Shown piece after piece: positions 1 through 8,246 of a DNA stretch of 64,000 bases. Numbering within the stretch: position 1 is the first letter of the stretch; every line of letters begins with the position of its first letter. Source of the stretch: Roseococcus thiosulfatophilus (GTDB taxonomy: Bacteria > Pseudomonadota > Alphaproteobacteria > Acetobacterales > Acetobacteraceae); contig NZ_JAFFQY010000006.1 in assembly GCF_017311575.1 (NCBI RefSeq), positions 1 to 64,000 of the forward strand, given 5' to 3'. The translations under genes and the position numbers were made by a program. The notes beneath the pieces are model-generated. The model searched no databases, was not told the origin of the DNA, and saw only the letters and a list, made by a program, of their open reading frames with translations.

Positions 1-250
1 ATTTGTATCCCGCGGCGTTGGTTCACATGGAATTTGTCACCAAGTGCGCCGCGAGCTCAGCCCTCCCAGCCTGGGCGTCCCTGTCACCGAATCGGAACAT
101 CCCGTCCTTTTCTTTAGCGCAAGCATCAAATATCCACCTGCCGCAATCTCGGCGAACACATCACCCGTGCCATGGCTTCCCTTTGCCATACTTGCGGAAA
201 TGGCCCGAAGCCGTTAGGTGAAGACGGTTTTTGCAGAAAAGCGAGGCAAT
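1..250. other. Upstream region of kdsA without a convincing gene
   Basis: No open frame here has a credible ribosome binding site or recognisable product. The stretch from about 100 to 140 is less GC-rich than the coding DNA around it and probably contains the promoter of the Kdo operon, but I could not place good -35 and -10 boxes. The minus-strand open frame that enters from kdsA is an antisense shadow. Confidence 0.5.
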
Positions 251-1102
251 ATGTCGGTTCAGACCGTATCCAGGCCCGGGGTGGCCATTGGCCCCGTCAC
301 CGTTGCCTCGCATCTGCCCATCGCGCTCATCGCCGGCCCCTGCCAGATGGAAAGCCGGGAACATGCGCTCGAAATGGCCTCGGCGTTGAAGGACATCGCC
401 ACGCGGCGCGGCATCGGGCTCATCTACAAGACCAGCTTCGACAAGGCGAACCGCACCTCCGGCAAGGCCGCGCGCGGCATGGGGCTTGAAGCCGCTCTGC
501 CCGTTTTCGCTGAAATTCGTGACCGGCTGGGCCTTCCTTGCCTCACCGATGTGCATGAGGCCAGCCAATGCGCGGCCGTGGCGCCCGTGGTGGATGTGCT
601 GCAGATCCCGGCCTTCCTCTGCCGCCAAACCGACCTGCTGCTGGCCGCCGCCGCCACGGGCCGCGCGGTGAACGTGAAAAAGGGCCAGTTCCTGGCGCCC
701 TGGGACATGAAGCATGTCGCGGCCAAGATCACCGGCGCCGGCAACCCCCGCGTCCTGCTGACCGAGCGCGGCACCTCCTTCGGCTACAACACCCTCGTCT
801 CGGACATGCGCGGCCTGCCCGTGATGGCCGAAGAAAGCGGCCTGCCGGTGATCTTCGACGCCACCCATTCGGTGCAGCAGCCAGGCGGCCAGGGCGGTTC
901 GTCGGGCGGACAGCGGCAATTCGTCGAAACCCTGGCCCGCGCGGCGGTGGCCGTGGGCGTCGCGGGCCTGTTCATCGAGACCCATGAGGACCCGGACCGC
1001 GCGCCCTCCGATGGCCCCAACATGGTTCCACTCGCGGAGTTTGAGGCCCTCATCACCCGCCTCCAGGCGCTTGATGCCGTGGTGAAGGGCTGGGCCGCGT
1101 GA
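251..1102 (+). CDS. kdsA: 3-deoxy-8-phosphooctulonate synthase (Kdo-8-P synthase)
   Basis: The 283-residue cytoplasmic enzyme condenses phosphoenolpyruvate with arabinose 5-phosphate to give Kdo 8-phosphate, for lipid A core or for a Kdo capsule linker. Visible family blocks are IAGPCQMES (28-35), KTSFDKANR (60-68), the [10 protein letters not shown] block, [23 protein letters not shown] and [12 protein letters not shown]. Cysteine 31 in the GPC motif matches the metal ligand of the Aquifex-type (metal-dependent) class; the E. coli enzyme has asparagine there. The start at 251 is preferred over an in-frame GTG at 218 because GCGAGG lies just upstream and the homologous region begins soon after. 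The stop overlaps the kdsB start (GTGA), so the two are translationally coupled. Confidence 0.96.
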   Translation: MSVQTVSRPGVAIGPVTVASHLPIALIAGPCQMESREHALEMASALKDIATRRGIGLIYKTSFDKANRTSGKAARGMGLEAALPVFAEIRDRLGLPCLTDVHEASQCAAVAPVVDVLQIPAFLCRQTDLLLAAAATGRAVNVKKGQFLAPWDMKHVAAKITGAGNPRVLLTERGTSFGYNTLVSDMRGLPVMAEESGLPVIFDATHSVQQPGGQGGSSGGQRQFVETLARAAVAVGVAGLFIETHEDPDRAPSDGPNMVPLAEFEALITRLQALDAVVKGWAA

Positions 1103-1836
1103 GCCGCCCGCTCGTTCTCATCCCCGCGCGCATGAGCGCCACCCGCCTGCCCGGAAAGCCCCTCGCCGAGATCGGCGGCCTGCCCATGATCGTCCAGGTG
1201 CTGCACCGCGCGCGGGAGGCCGATCTCGGCCCCGTTGTGGTGGCGACCGACAGCCAGGATGTCGCGGAGGCGGTGCGCGCGGCCGGCGGCACGGCGCAGA
1301 TGACGGCCGCCCACCACCCTTCCGGCTCCGACCGCATCCATGAGGCCGTGACGCGCCTCGACCCCGATGGCCGCCACGACCTGATCGTGAACGTCCAGGG
1401 CGACCTGCCCCTCATCGCCCCGCGGGCCATCCGCGCCGTGCTGGAGGTGATGGACCCGCTCGAGGTGGCACTCGGCACGCTGGTGGCACCCATCACGCGC
1501 GAGGAGGAGCGCACCGCCGCCTCCGTCGTGAAGATGGTGGGCACCGAGCACGCGCCGGGCCGCTTCCGCTGCCTCTATTTCACCCGCGCCACCGCCCCCT
1601 GGGGCGAAGGGCCGCTTTGGCATCACATCGGCCTCTATGCCTGGCGGCGTGAGGCCCTCTCGCGCTTCGTGGGCCTGCCCCCCTCCCCCCTCGAACAGCG
1701 CGAGAAGCTGGAGCAGCTCCGCGCCTTGGAAGATGGCATGCGGGTGGACGCCGCGGTGGTGGACGACATCCCCCTCGGCGTGGACACGCCCGAGGACCTG
1801 GCGCGCGCCCGCGCCCTTTGGGAGGCCCGCGCATGA
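1099..1836 (+). CDS. kdsB: 3-deoxy-manno-octulosonate cytidylyltransferase (CMP-Kdo synthetase)
   Basis: This 245-residue enzyme activates Kdo with CTP to CMP-Kdo, the donor used by Kdo transferases. The N-terminal nucleotide-binding signature [14 protein letters not shown], the [10 protein letters not shown] block and NVQGDLPLI are all typical of KdsB. It starts with GTG at 1099, overlapping the kdsA stop in a GTGA, and its own stop overlaps the kpsF start in an ATGA. Length is normal for the family. The kdsA-kdsB-kpsF order forms a complete arabinose-5-phosphate to CMP-Kdo module, apart from the KdsC phosphatase, which is not in the window. Confidence 0.95.
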   Translation: MSRPLVLIPARMSATRLPGKPLAEIGGLPMIVQVLHRAREADLGPVVVATDSQDVAEAVRAAGGTAQMTAAHHPSGSDRIHEAVTRLDPDGRHDLIVNVQGDLPLIAPRAIRAVLEVMDPLEVALGTLVAPITREEERTAASVVKMVGTEHAPGRFRCLYFTRATAPWGEGPLWHHIGLYAWRREALSRFVGLPPSPLEQREKLEQLRALEDGMRVDAAVVDDIPLGVDTPEDLARARALWEARA

Positions 1837-2807
1837 GCGAGACCGCGCGACACGAGACGCTGGTCCGGACACTGGCGCTGGAAGTCGATGGGCTGCGGGC
1901 CCTCCAATCCGCCCTGGAGTCCGATCTCGGCCCCCGCGTGCTGGAGGCGGTCCGCTCGATCCTGGCGCGCAGCGGCCGCATCATCGTCAGTGGCATGGGC
2001 AAGTCGGGCCATGTCGGACGCAAGATCGCGGCCACGCTGGCCTCCACCGGCTCGCCGGCGCACTTCGTCCATCCGGCCGAGGCCAGCCACGGCGACCTGG
2101 GCATGATCGGCGAGCAGGACACGGTGCTCGCGCTCTCCTGGTCGGGGGAGGCGCCGGAACTCGCGGACCTGATCGCCTATTGCGCGCGCTTCTCCGTGCC
2201 CTTGATCGCCATCACCTCGCGCGCGGACAGCGCGCTGGGCCAAGCGGCCGATATCCCGCTGCTGTTGCCCCGCATGCCCGAGGCCTGTCCGAACGGGCTG
2301 GCGCCGACCACCAGCACCACCATGCAGATGGCGCTGGGCGATGCCCTGGCCATGTGCCTGCTCGAGGCCCGCGGCTTCTCCCCGCAGGATTTCCGCAACG
2401 TCCACCCGGGCGGCAAGCTGGGCGCGCGGCTGAAGCGGGCCCGCGACCTGATGCATGGTCCTGACGAGCTGCCCGTGGTCACCGAGGATGCGACGCTGGA
2501 AGCCGCCATCATCGAGATGACCTCGCGCCGCTTCGGCGTCACGGCCGTCGTGGATGCCGCGGGGCGGCTTTCGGGCATCATGACCGATGGCGATCTGCGG
2601 CGGGCGCTGCGCGGTGGCATGGCGCTGCAAACCCCCGTCACCAGCGCCATGACGCGTTCACCCTCCGCGACGGCGCCGGACACCCCCGCCGCCGACCTGC
2701 TGGCCCTGTTCAACGAGAAGCGGATCACGAGCATCTTCGTGCTCACCGATGGTGTTCCGGTCGGCATCCTGCACATCCATGATGTGCTGCGCGCCGGCGT
2801 GGCCTGA
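1833..2807 (+). CDS. kpsF: Arabinose-5-phosphate isomerase, KpsF/GutQ family
   Basis: The 324-residue protein interconverts ribulose 5-phosphate and arabinose 5-phosphate, the first step of Kdo synthesis. An N-terminal SIS sugar isomerase domain contains [19 protein letters not shown] and the SHGDLGMI block; two CBS domains follow from about residue 205 to the end. The ATG at 1833 overlaps the kdsB stop and has GGGAGG at 1820-1825; an upstream TTG at 1818 is ignored. It could be called kdsD, but the linkage to capsule-type export genes elsewhere in the window favours kpsF. Two hairpins follow the stop. Confidence 0.95.
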   Translation: MSETARHETLVRTLALEVDGLRALQSALESDLGPRVLEAVRSILARSGRIIVSGMGKSGHVGRKIAATLASTGSPAHFVHPAEASHGDLGMIGEQDTVLALSWSGEAPELADLIAYCARFSVPLIAITSRADSALGQAADIPLLLPRMPEACPNGLAPTTSTTMQMALGDALAMCLLEARGFSPQDFRNVHPGGKLGARLKRARDLMHGPDELPVVTEDATLEAAIIEMTSRRFGVTAVVDAAGRLSGIMTDGDLRRALRGGMALQTPVTSAMTRSPSATAPDTPAADLLALFNEKRITSIFVLTDGVPVGILHIHDVLRAGVA

Positions 2808-2824
2808 GGCGAGGCTGGGCTTCA

Positions 2825-2854
2825 CCGCGCGATCCATGAGGTTGGATCGCGCGG
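2825..2854 (+). terminator. 12-bp perfect hairpin after kpsF
   Basis: CCGCGCGATCCA at 2825-2836 is the exact reverse complement of 2843-2854, with a six-base loop. It begins 17 bases after the kpsF stop, in the gap between convergent genes. There is no T-tract, so it may act as an RNA-stabilising 3' hairpin or a weak terminator. Confidence 0.5.
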
Positions 2855-2869
2855 GTCGGATCGTGGTCG

Positions 2870-2894
2870 CCCCGCGCTTTGCGAAGCGCCGGGG
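2870..2894. terminator. Second GC hairpin between convergent genes
   Basis: CCCCGCGCTT (2870-2879) can pair with AAGCGCCGGGG (2884-2894) across a four-base loop with one bulged base. It lies between the kpsF stop and the stop of the opposing sulfotransferase gene, so it could serve both strands. No T-tract is present. Confidence 0.4.
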
Positions 2895-2946
2895 CACCAC
2901 CGCATGGGCCAGTCGCGTCGCCAGGCGATAGCGACGCCCCCGATCG

Positions 2947-4263
2947 TCAGGCGGCTGGCGCCGTGGATCCTTGAAGCAGGCCGCGCACACGCGCCAGGCG
3001 CTGATCCTCTGGCGGAAGCTTCTGCGCCGCTGCCGCCAGGTGCAGCCGCGCGGGCACAAGCTGGCCGCGCCGGGCCAGCAACTCCGCCAGCAGCAGCCGT
3101 GGCTCGGGTGCGTGTTCGTCGGCCTGAACGGCCATGTTCAGATGCCGCAGCGCATTGGGTATGCGCTCCAACCTCATTTCGAGCCGCGCCATGGCGACAT
3201 GATGGTCCCGCGCGGCCTCGAGGCTCATTCCGGAGAAATGCGCCAGCAGTTCCGCCGCCCCGTCCAGCAAGGCGGAACCGACGGGGAAGGCCGAGGTTTC
3301 CGGCAACTTGTCGAGGTCCTCGGTGAAGAGACTTGTCCGCTCCGGGAACCAGCGCTGGCGGATCCATTCATTGCCCTCGCGGAAGCGGTCGAGGAACTCG
3401 CGTGCCTCGTCGCGGGCGGGACGCCAGCCGCGGCCGGGCATGGCCTCCGTGACCAGGTCCGTGAAGTGCCGCCAGACCGGGTCCGACAGCGCCGCGCGAT
3501 GGCCCGGCAGGGCGCGTTCCATTGCCTCCCCCACCGCGACCATCAGTGCCTGCCCGCGCGCATCGGCCGAGGGGTTGGAACTGCGATTGGCGTCTTCCGG
3601 CGGCACGCTGCCCTCGGCGCCGCAGAGTGCCAGGAAATCGTCGATCGCATCGCCATTCACGAGCAGCTTGCGCTCGAACAGCCTGGGGATGATGGCATCC
3701 TGGCCGAAGGCCCTGGCCCAGCGCCAAAGCAGGCCCGCATAGTCGTAATGCGGGAGCTGCCGCGGCCCACCTTCGGGCAGGCGTGGCGGCTTGATCACGC
3801 CGTCGCGCAGCAATTGGGTATAGGCGCTGGCGAAGTGGTCATCCTGCCGGCGGAGATAGACGACGATACGCACCCGCCGGAAGTGCGGCATCAGGAAGTC
3901 ACGCAGGCGGGTCACCGAGGCGACGTCCGGCTGCATGTGGATGCACTGCTCCGAAGACAGCACCACAAGGCGCGTCTCGGGCGGGAGGGCCGCCATTTCG
4001 GCCGGAAACTCATCCTGGAAGCGGGCGATCCGCTCCTCGGGGGGCAGCCCGTTCCAGAACGCCGGGTGCACGCCATTTTCCCGCAGCCCCGGCGGAGCCA
4101 TGGCGGCGGGCAAGAGGGCGTGATTGCCCCAGCCCGGGCTCAGCGGATAGCAGACGCCATGCCGTGCCAGCGCCTGGCGGTGCGCGCCCATGGCGTTCTG
4201 GATGGAGGTCGAGCCGGTCTTGGTGTGACCGATATGGACAAAGCACTCACGGTCGGGCGGCAT
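2947..4263 (-). CDS. PAPS-type sulfotransferase domain protein with a TPR-like C-terminus
   Basis: The 438-residue protein probably transfers sulfate from PAPS to a polysaccharide or lipid acceptor. The 5'-phosphosulfate-binding loop HIGHTKTGSTSIQ is at residues 10-22. A 3'-phosphate-binding pair, Arg138 and Ser146, sits in VVYLRRQDDHFASAY with the usual eight-residue spacing. The last ~100 residues are helical, with TPR-like alternation (ALRHLNMAVQADEHAPEP and following). The ATG at 4263 has AGGAGG upstream. It is the last gene of a minus-strand series with two glycosyltransferases. PAPS could come from the nearby cysD/cysNC. The acceptor is unknown. Confidence 0.82.
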   Translation of the reverse strand: MPPDRECFVHIGHTKTGSTSIQNAMGAHRQALARHGVCYPLSPGWGNHALLPAAMAPPGLRENGVHPAFWNGLPPEERIARFQDEFPAEMAALPPETRLVVLSSEQCIHMQPDVASVTRLRDFLMPHFRRVRIVVYLRRQDDHFASAYTQLLRDGVIKPPRLPEGGPRQLPHYDYAGLLWRWARAFGQDAIIPRLFERKLLVNGDAIDDFLALCGAEGSVPPEDANRSSNPSADARGQALMVAVGEAMERALPGHRAALSDPVWRHFTDLVTEAMPGRGWRPARDEAREFLDRFREGNEWIRQRWFPERTSLFTEDLDKLPETSAFPVGSALLDGAAELLAHFSGMSLEAARDHHVAMARLEMRLERIPNALRHLNMAVQADEHAPEPRLLLAELLARRGQLVPARLHLAAAAQKLPPEDQRLARVRGLLQGSTAPAA

Positions 4264-4327
4264 GGAAGCCTCCTGCAGGCAGCGGCCGCACGGCGGAGCG
4301 CGGGCCAGGGGGACGCCGCGGCGACGC

Positions 4328-5704
4328 TCAGGACGCCGGCGCGGCCGCCTTTCGCTTGGCGCGGGGGGCGGCGGGCGCCGCGGATGGCGCGGACGGCTCC
4401 TCCACCGGCTCTGCGCCCGGCATCGGCACCCCATAGACGGCGCAATGCGCCTCGACCACGTCCAGCACGGGCGGCACCCCGGGCGAGGCCGCGGCGAGAC
4501 GGGCGTGCAGCCCCTCCTCCGTCACGCAGCGGTGGAAGGTCTGCATCAGACTGGTGGCATCGCCCACGTCGAAGAGCAGGCCGTCAATGTCGTGACGCAC
4601 ACGCTCGCCCACGCCACCGATATTGCTGACCACGGGAGGCCGGCGGAACATGTAGGCCTCGGACAGCACGAGCGCGAAGATTTCCCACCAGACCGAGGGA
4701 ACGATCACCCAGTCGATGCGCGACATGCGCGTCGGCAGGTCGGCCATCGAGTAGCTGCCGTGGTAGGTGATCTTGATCAGCGGCTCGAGGGACTTCGCCT
4801 CGGCGAGGAAGCTGTTGAAGCGTTCGCGGAACTTCTCGGACGCGTAGTTCAGGTTGGCGCCGCTGATGTCAAGGGTGATCGGGTCGGTGTAGGTCTTGGC
4901 GTAGAGCTCGAGCGCGTCGAACACCACGCCGAGCCCCTTGTTGTCCACCAGCTGGCCGAAGAAGCCGAAGCGGTTGGGCACGTGGCTCTGCGTCTGGCGC
5001 AGGAAGGGCACCCGGAAATCCTGGTGGGAGTAGTCGGCCTGCGCGTTCGTGACGACGTGCAGCTTCTCGTCCGGCAGCCCCCAGGAGAGGTAGCGGCGAC
5101 GCACGAAGTCGGTGGGCGCGATGAAGGCGTCGAACACCGACATGGCGTGCCGCACCCAGTCCTCGCGCAGCTGGAACATCTCGGGTGAGATGTCGGGGAA
5201 GCACTGGTGGCAACGCACGGGCGAGGCCTTCTGGCACAGCGTGCGGTCGTTGCGCCGGACCATGTGGCCATCCGCCTTGCAGATGGCCAGGAACTCATGG
5301 AGCGTCAGCACGAGCTTCGCGTCGGGCAGCACGCGGCGCGCCAGCAGGAACATGTCGAGCCCGATGGTCATGAAGTGGTGGAAATGCACCACGTCGGGCT
5401 TCATGTCGCGCAGGAACTCCGCGAACCATGTCAGCGCGCGGATGTTTACGTTGCGATACCAGCCGTGTTCGAAGCTGTCCGACAGGAAGAGGTATTCGTT
5501 CGGGCGCCCGTCGAAGCCGGTGACGATGGCGCCGGGCTTGAACAGCGCGGGCGCGATGTTCGGCTCGCAGGAGGCCAGGAAGATGGCATCCAGCCCGGCC
5601 TTGCGCGCGCCGAGGAACAGCTCGTAGGCGGTCTGCTGCGCGCCGCCGCGCACCAGCTCCGGATGGAAGACGCTGACGAAGAGGATGCGGGGGCTGTCAG
5701 CCAT
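4328..5704 (-). CDS. Glycosyltransferase, GT-B fold (group 1/GT4-like)
   Basis: The 458-residue protein starts ADSPRILFVSVFHPELVRGG, the usual N-terminal Rossmann strand and glycine-rich loop of GT4 enzymes. It continues through PDVVHFHHFM and a donor-domain block around IDWVIVPSVWWEIFALVLSEAY, where the E-x7-E type motif is visible. The C-terminal ~25 residues are rich in Ala, Pro and Lys and look like a disordered tail. The ATG at 5704 overlaps the end of the upstream glycosyltransferase gene by 8 bp, so the two are likely coupled. A longer frame back to 5809 only reads into that neighbour. Sugar donor and acceptor cannot be told from sequence. Confidence 0.85.
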   Translation of the reverse strand: MADSPRILFVSVFHPELVRGGAQQTAYELFLGARKAGLDAIFLASCEPNIAPALFKPGAIVTGFDGRPNEYLFLSDSFEHGWYRNVNIRALTWFAEFLRDMKPDVVHFHHFMTIGLDMFLLARRVLPDAKLVLTLHEFLAICKADGHMVRRNDRTLCQKASPVRCHQCFPDISPEMFQLREDWVRHAMSVFDAFIAPTDFVRRRYLSWGLPDEKLHVVTNAQADYSHQDFRVPFLRQTQSHVPNRFGFFGQLVDNKGLGVVFDALELYAKTYTDPITLDISGANLNYASEKFRERFNSFLAEAKSLEPLIKITYHGSYSMADLPTRMSRIDWVIVPSVWWEIFALVLSEAYMFRRPPVVSNIGGVGERVRHDIDGLLFDVGDATSLMQTFHRCVTEEGLHARLAAASPGVPPVLDVVEAHCAVYGVPMPGAEPVEEPSAPSAAPAAPRAKRKAAAPAS

Positions 5705-7463
5705 TCTCGTGCTCCGTGATCCGGTGCCCCCAGAGACGGGAGAAGAACCAGCGATTGTACATGTTGGAGCCAATGTGCTCGGGCCGCTTGGTCGAACCCA
5801 TGCCTTCATAGTGCCAGTAGGCCAGGCCCGGGTCGAGGATCACGCGCCCACCTGCTTGCTGGACCCGCAGGCAGAGATCGGCATCCTCGTAATGGCCGAA
5901 GACGAAGTCCACGTTGAAGCCATTGAGCTTCTCGTAGAGCGAGCGCTCCAGCACCATCAGCGCGCCGGTGATGGCCGGCACCTCGCGCGGCTCCAGGCTG
6001 CTGGTGTCGGCGAAGCCCTTGCGGAAATGCTCCACCGTCCAGATCGGCGCATTGCACAGCAGTGACAGCCTGCGGTCCTGCTTGAAGAACATGCCTTCGT
6101 GCATCACGCTGCCATCGGCGTAGTAGAGTTTGCCGCCATAGATGTCGGGACCGAGGGGCCGGTCGCACAGGAGGCGCAGATGCCCCACCGCCGCCGGGTC
6201 GCGCGGGAAGACGTCGGGGTTGATGATGGCGATCTTCTTGCTGCGCGCGGCCGCGACACCCACGTTGTTCGCGTGGCTGAAGCCGCTGTTCTGGTTCAGC
6301 GTAAGGACCTGGATCTCCGCCCGGAACACGAAGGAGGCGAGCTCGGCGTCGCGCAGCAGAACCTCTTCCAGTTCGGGGCTGTTGTTGACGAAGATGAATT
6401 CAAGCCCGTCCAGGCTGCCGAAGCGCGCGAACTGCGCGATCAGCATGTAGAGGAAGTCCGGATAGCCGTAGAGGACGCAGACCAGGCTGATCGCGGGGGG
6501 CTGCGCGCGCCGGCCGAAGCGGCCATGGCTCATGACCCGCCGCTCGGCCGCGATCTGCCGGTAGAGCTTGCTCAACAGGTTGCCGTAGCCGGCCTCCAGG
6601 TCCGCGAAGGACTGGGCCGTGATGTTGCCGATGACCGAACGGCGACCGAAGGTGGCCAGCAGGAATTCAAAGAACTCCCTTTCACCCTGGCGGAACTTCG
6701 CGCCAAGTTCGAGCGGCACGCCCGAGCCGTCCTCGAAGACCAGTGACAGCGCCGCGGCTTCGAGCTGCTGCGCACCGCCGAGGCCGGCCACCCAGAAGCC
6801 GAACTGGCCGGGGCGGGCCACCTGCAGGTGACTGTCCACGTCGGGCCGGCGCACCCGGCCGACAGGCAGGCTTGCGCGCAGGCCCGTCGCGAAGTCCACC
6901 ATGGAGATGCCGACCAGCGGGGAACGCCGATCGTCGATCCAGCCTTCCAGGAAGAAGGCATTGCCGCTGGTGACCGTGGCATCCAGGCCAAGCTGAATTC
7001 CGGACCCCTCCAGGGTCGTCATCCGGACCACCTGGATGTCCGGGGTGCGCGCCCGCTCACCGGGCGCCGCTTCCGGCCCGTTGGGACGGATATTGGGTGG
7101 CACACGGGCCATGAGCGCGCCCGACAGGTCGAACCGTTCAGCCAGGCTCACGGGTGGCACGCCCATGAAGCGGATCTGCGGTCCGTCCTCGTGCAACGCC
7201 AGGGTCATGCTGAGCCCGGCGGCACCAGGCGTCAGCAGGCAATCCACGAACATCTGCTCGCCCCAATGGCCTTGCTGAAAATCATTCAGCACGAAGGCGC
7301 CGCGCATGGGGATGTACTTCACGTGCAGCGCAATCTGACCATCCCGGTAGAAATTGAGATGGGTGCTGGAGCGCAGTGCGGGCTCGGTGAACATCGCCAC
7401 GAAGGGCTCGGCGTCGAGCTTAACCTCGACGGGGTCTCCCTCCTCGGGGGTGCCATCCAGCAT
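5697..7463 (-). CDS. GT2-family glycosyltransferase with a ~300-residue N-terminal extension
   Basis: Of 588 residues, about 322-560 form a GT-A domain of family 2. It has the opening strand AISLVCVLYGYPDF, a FVNNSPE nucleotide-binding turn, an INPDV segment at the DxD position and FGHYEDADLCLR with the catalytic-base region. This architecture is typical of rhamnosyl/galactofuranosyl-type transferases. Residues 1-310 match nothing I recognise; they are beta-rich looking and contain repeated acidic patches. The start ATG at 7463 has a GGAG motif. The gene lies 78 bp downstream of the small repeat protein, and its 3' end overlaps the next glycosyltransferase. Confidence 0.82.
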   Translation of the reverse strand: MLDGTPEEGDPVEVKLDAEPFVAMFTEPALRSSTHLNFYRDGQIALHVKYIPMRGAFVLNDFQQGHWGEQMFVDCLLTPGAAGLSMTLALHEDGPQIRFMGVPPVSLAERFDLSGALMARVPPNIRPNGPEAAPGERARTPDIQVVRMTTLEGSGIQLGLDATVTSGNAFFLEGWIDDRRSPLVGISMVDFATGLRASLPVGRVRRPDVDSHLQVARPGQFGFWVAGLGGAQQLEAAALSLVFEDGSGVPLELGAKFRQGEREFFEFLLATFGRRSVIGNITAQSFADLEAGYGNLLSKLYRQIAAERRVMSHGRFGRRAQPPAISLVCVLYGYPDFLYMLIAQFARFGSLDGLEFIFVNNSPELEEVLLRDAELASFVFRAEIQVLTLNQNSGFSHANNVGVAAARSKKIAIINPDVFPRDPAAVGHLRLLCDRPLGPDIYGGKLYYADGSVMHEGMFFKQDRRLSLLCNAPIWTVEHFRKGFADTSSLEPREVPAITGALMVLERSLYEKLNGFNVDFVFGHYEDADLCLRVQQAGGRVILDPGLAYWHYEGMGSTKRPEHIGSNMYNRWFFSRLWGHRITEHENG

Positions 7464-7541
7464 GCTTCACTCCAACACAGACATTGCGCCCGTTAGCACA
7501 GCGAGGCGCCGGGCTGAACCGCAGCACGGCGCCAGGATGCC

Positions 7542-8012
7542 TCAGTTCTCGATCAGATCGGCGAAGCTCCAGCCCTTGCGCGGGAGCCTGCCCTCGACGA
7601 AGCCGGAAGTTTCGAAGTGCATTTGCGCCGAAGCGACCCGATTCTCGAGGATGGCCACCGCGACGTCAGGGTATTCCCGCGCGTAGAAAGAGCCATCGAC
7701 CTCGATCAGGCACGGCATGCGGTTCTCGAAGAAGCCAAACTTCAGGTAGTGCTGTTGGGGATCAACGATCAGCCCCTTGGCCTCGGCTTCCGTCACATCC
7801 TGGTAGCGCTGGCGGTAGAAAGCAGCATCAAACTTGATCCGACGCAGCATGGGCGCCAGCAGATCCACCAGGAAGGTGCGGCTGACTGTCGCCACATCTC
7901 CCTCGACGTCAATAATTCTTTTATCCTTAAGAAGTTCGAAATAGGGAGTGGCTTGAAATTCAGGCCAAACGCTCGAGGCGTCAGGCCGGAGCTTCTTGCG
8001 TGCTTCGCTCAT
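7542..8012 (-). CDS. Small protein with two 40-residue FY-DV-H-G-R-P repeats
   Basis: A 156-residue protein of unknown function. Residues 61-100 and 105-144 are two ungapped copies of one unit sharing D-x2-FY-x3-Y-x-DV, a central H with an aromatic, G-F-x-E-x-R-x-P. Repeats of this type occur fused to glycosyltransferases and sulfotransferases of polysaccharide loci in other proteobacteria (recollection, not searched). The ATG at 8012 follows GGAGG; an in-frame TTG five codons earlier lies inside that site and is not used. It is the first gene of the minus-strand glycosyltransferase series and has an AT-rich upstream region that may hold the promoter. Confidence 0.75.
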   Translation of the reverse strand: MSEARKKLRPDASSVWPEFQATPYFELLKDKRIIDVEGDVATVSRTFLVDLLAPMLRRIKFDAAFYRQRYQDVTEAEAKGLIVDPQQHYLKFGFFENRMPCLIEVDGSFYAREYPDVAVAILENRVASAQMHFETSGFVEGRLPRKGWSFADLIEN

Positions 8013-8191
8013 ATGTAGCCTCCTCAAATAATAATTGCACCAGTTCAGCGGATTAATGGATCACCCTTGAGTTGTCCACGCCCTCCTTCGAAACGAAAGT
8101 GGAGTTTCGATGATGGTTTGCGTATGGAGCGTGCATCAGATGCATTGAACCAGCGTATTTGTGTGCAGTGCGGCATTTTTTCGGTGTGATT

Positions 8192-8231
8192 TGCAAAAAA
8201 ATGCAAAAAGCCGGGTAGAAATTTTCTTCCC
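8192..8231 (-). terminator. Rho-independent-type terminator of the permease gene
   Basis: Read on the minus strand, GGGAAGAAA pairs with TTTCTACCC (8213-8231, one mismatch). T-rich sequence including a run of seven T follows (8192-8210). It begins 16 bases past the permease stop, inside an unusually AT-rich 150-bp gap. The T-rich part may also double as an upstream element for the next minus-strand gene. Confidence 0.6.
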
Positions 8232-8246
8232 TTGGTGGATTCCAGG

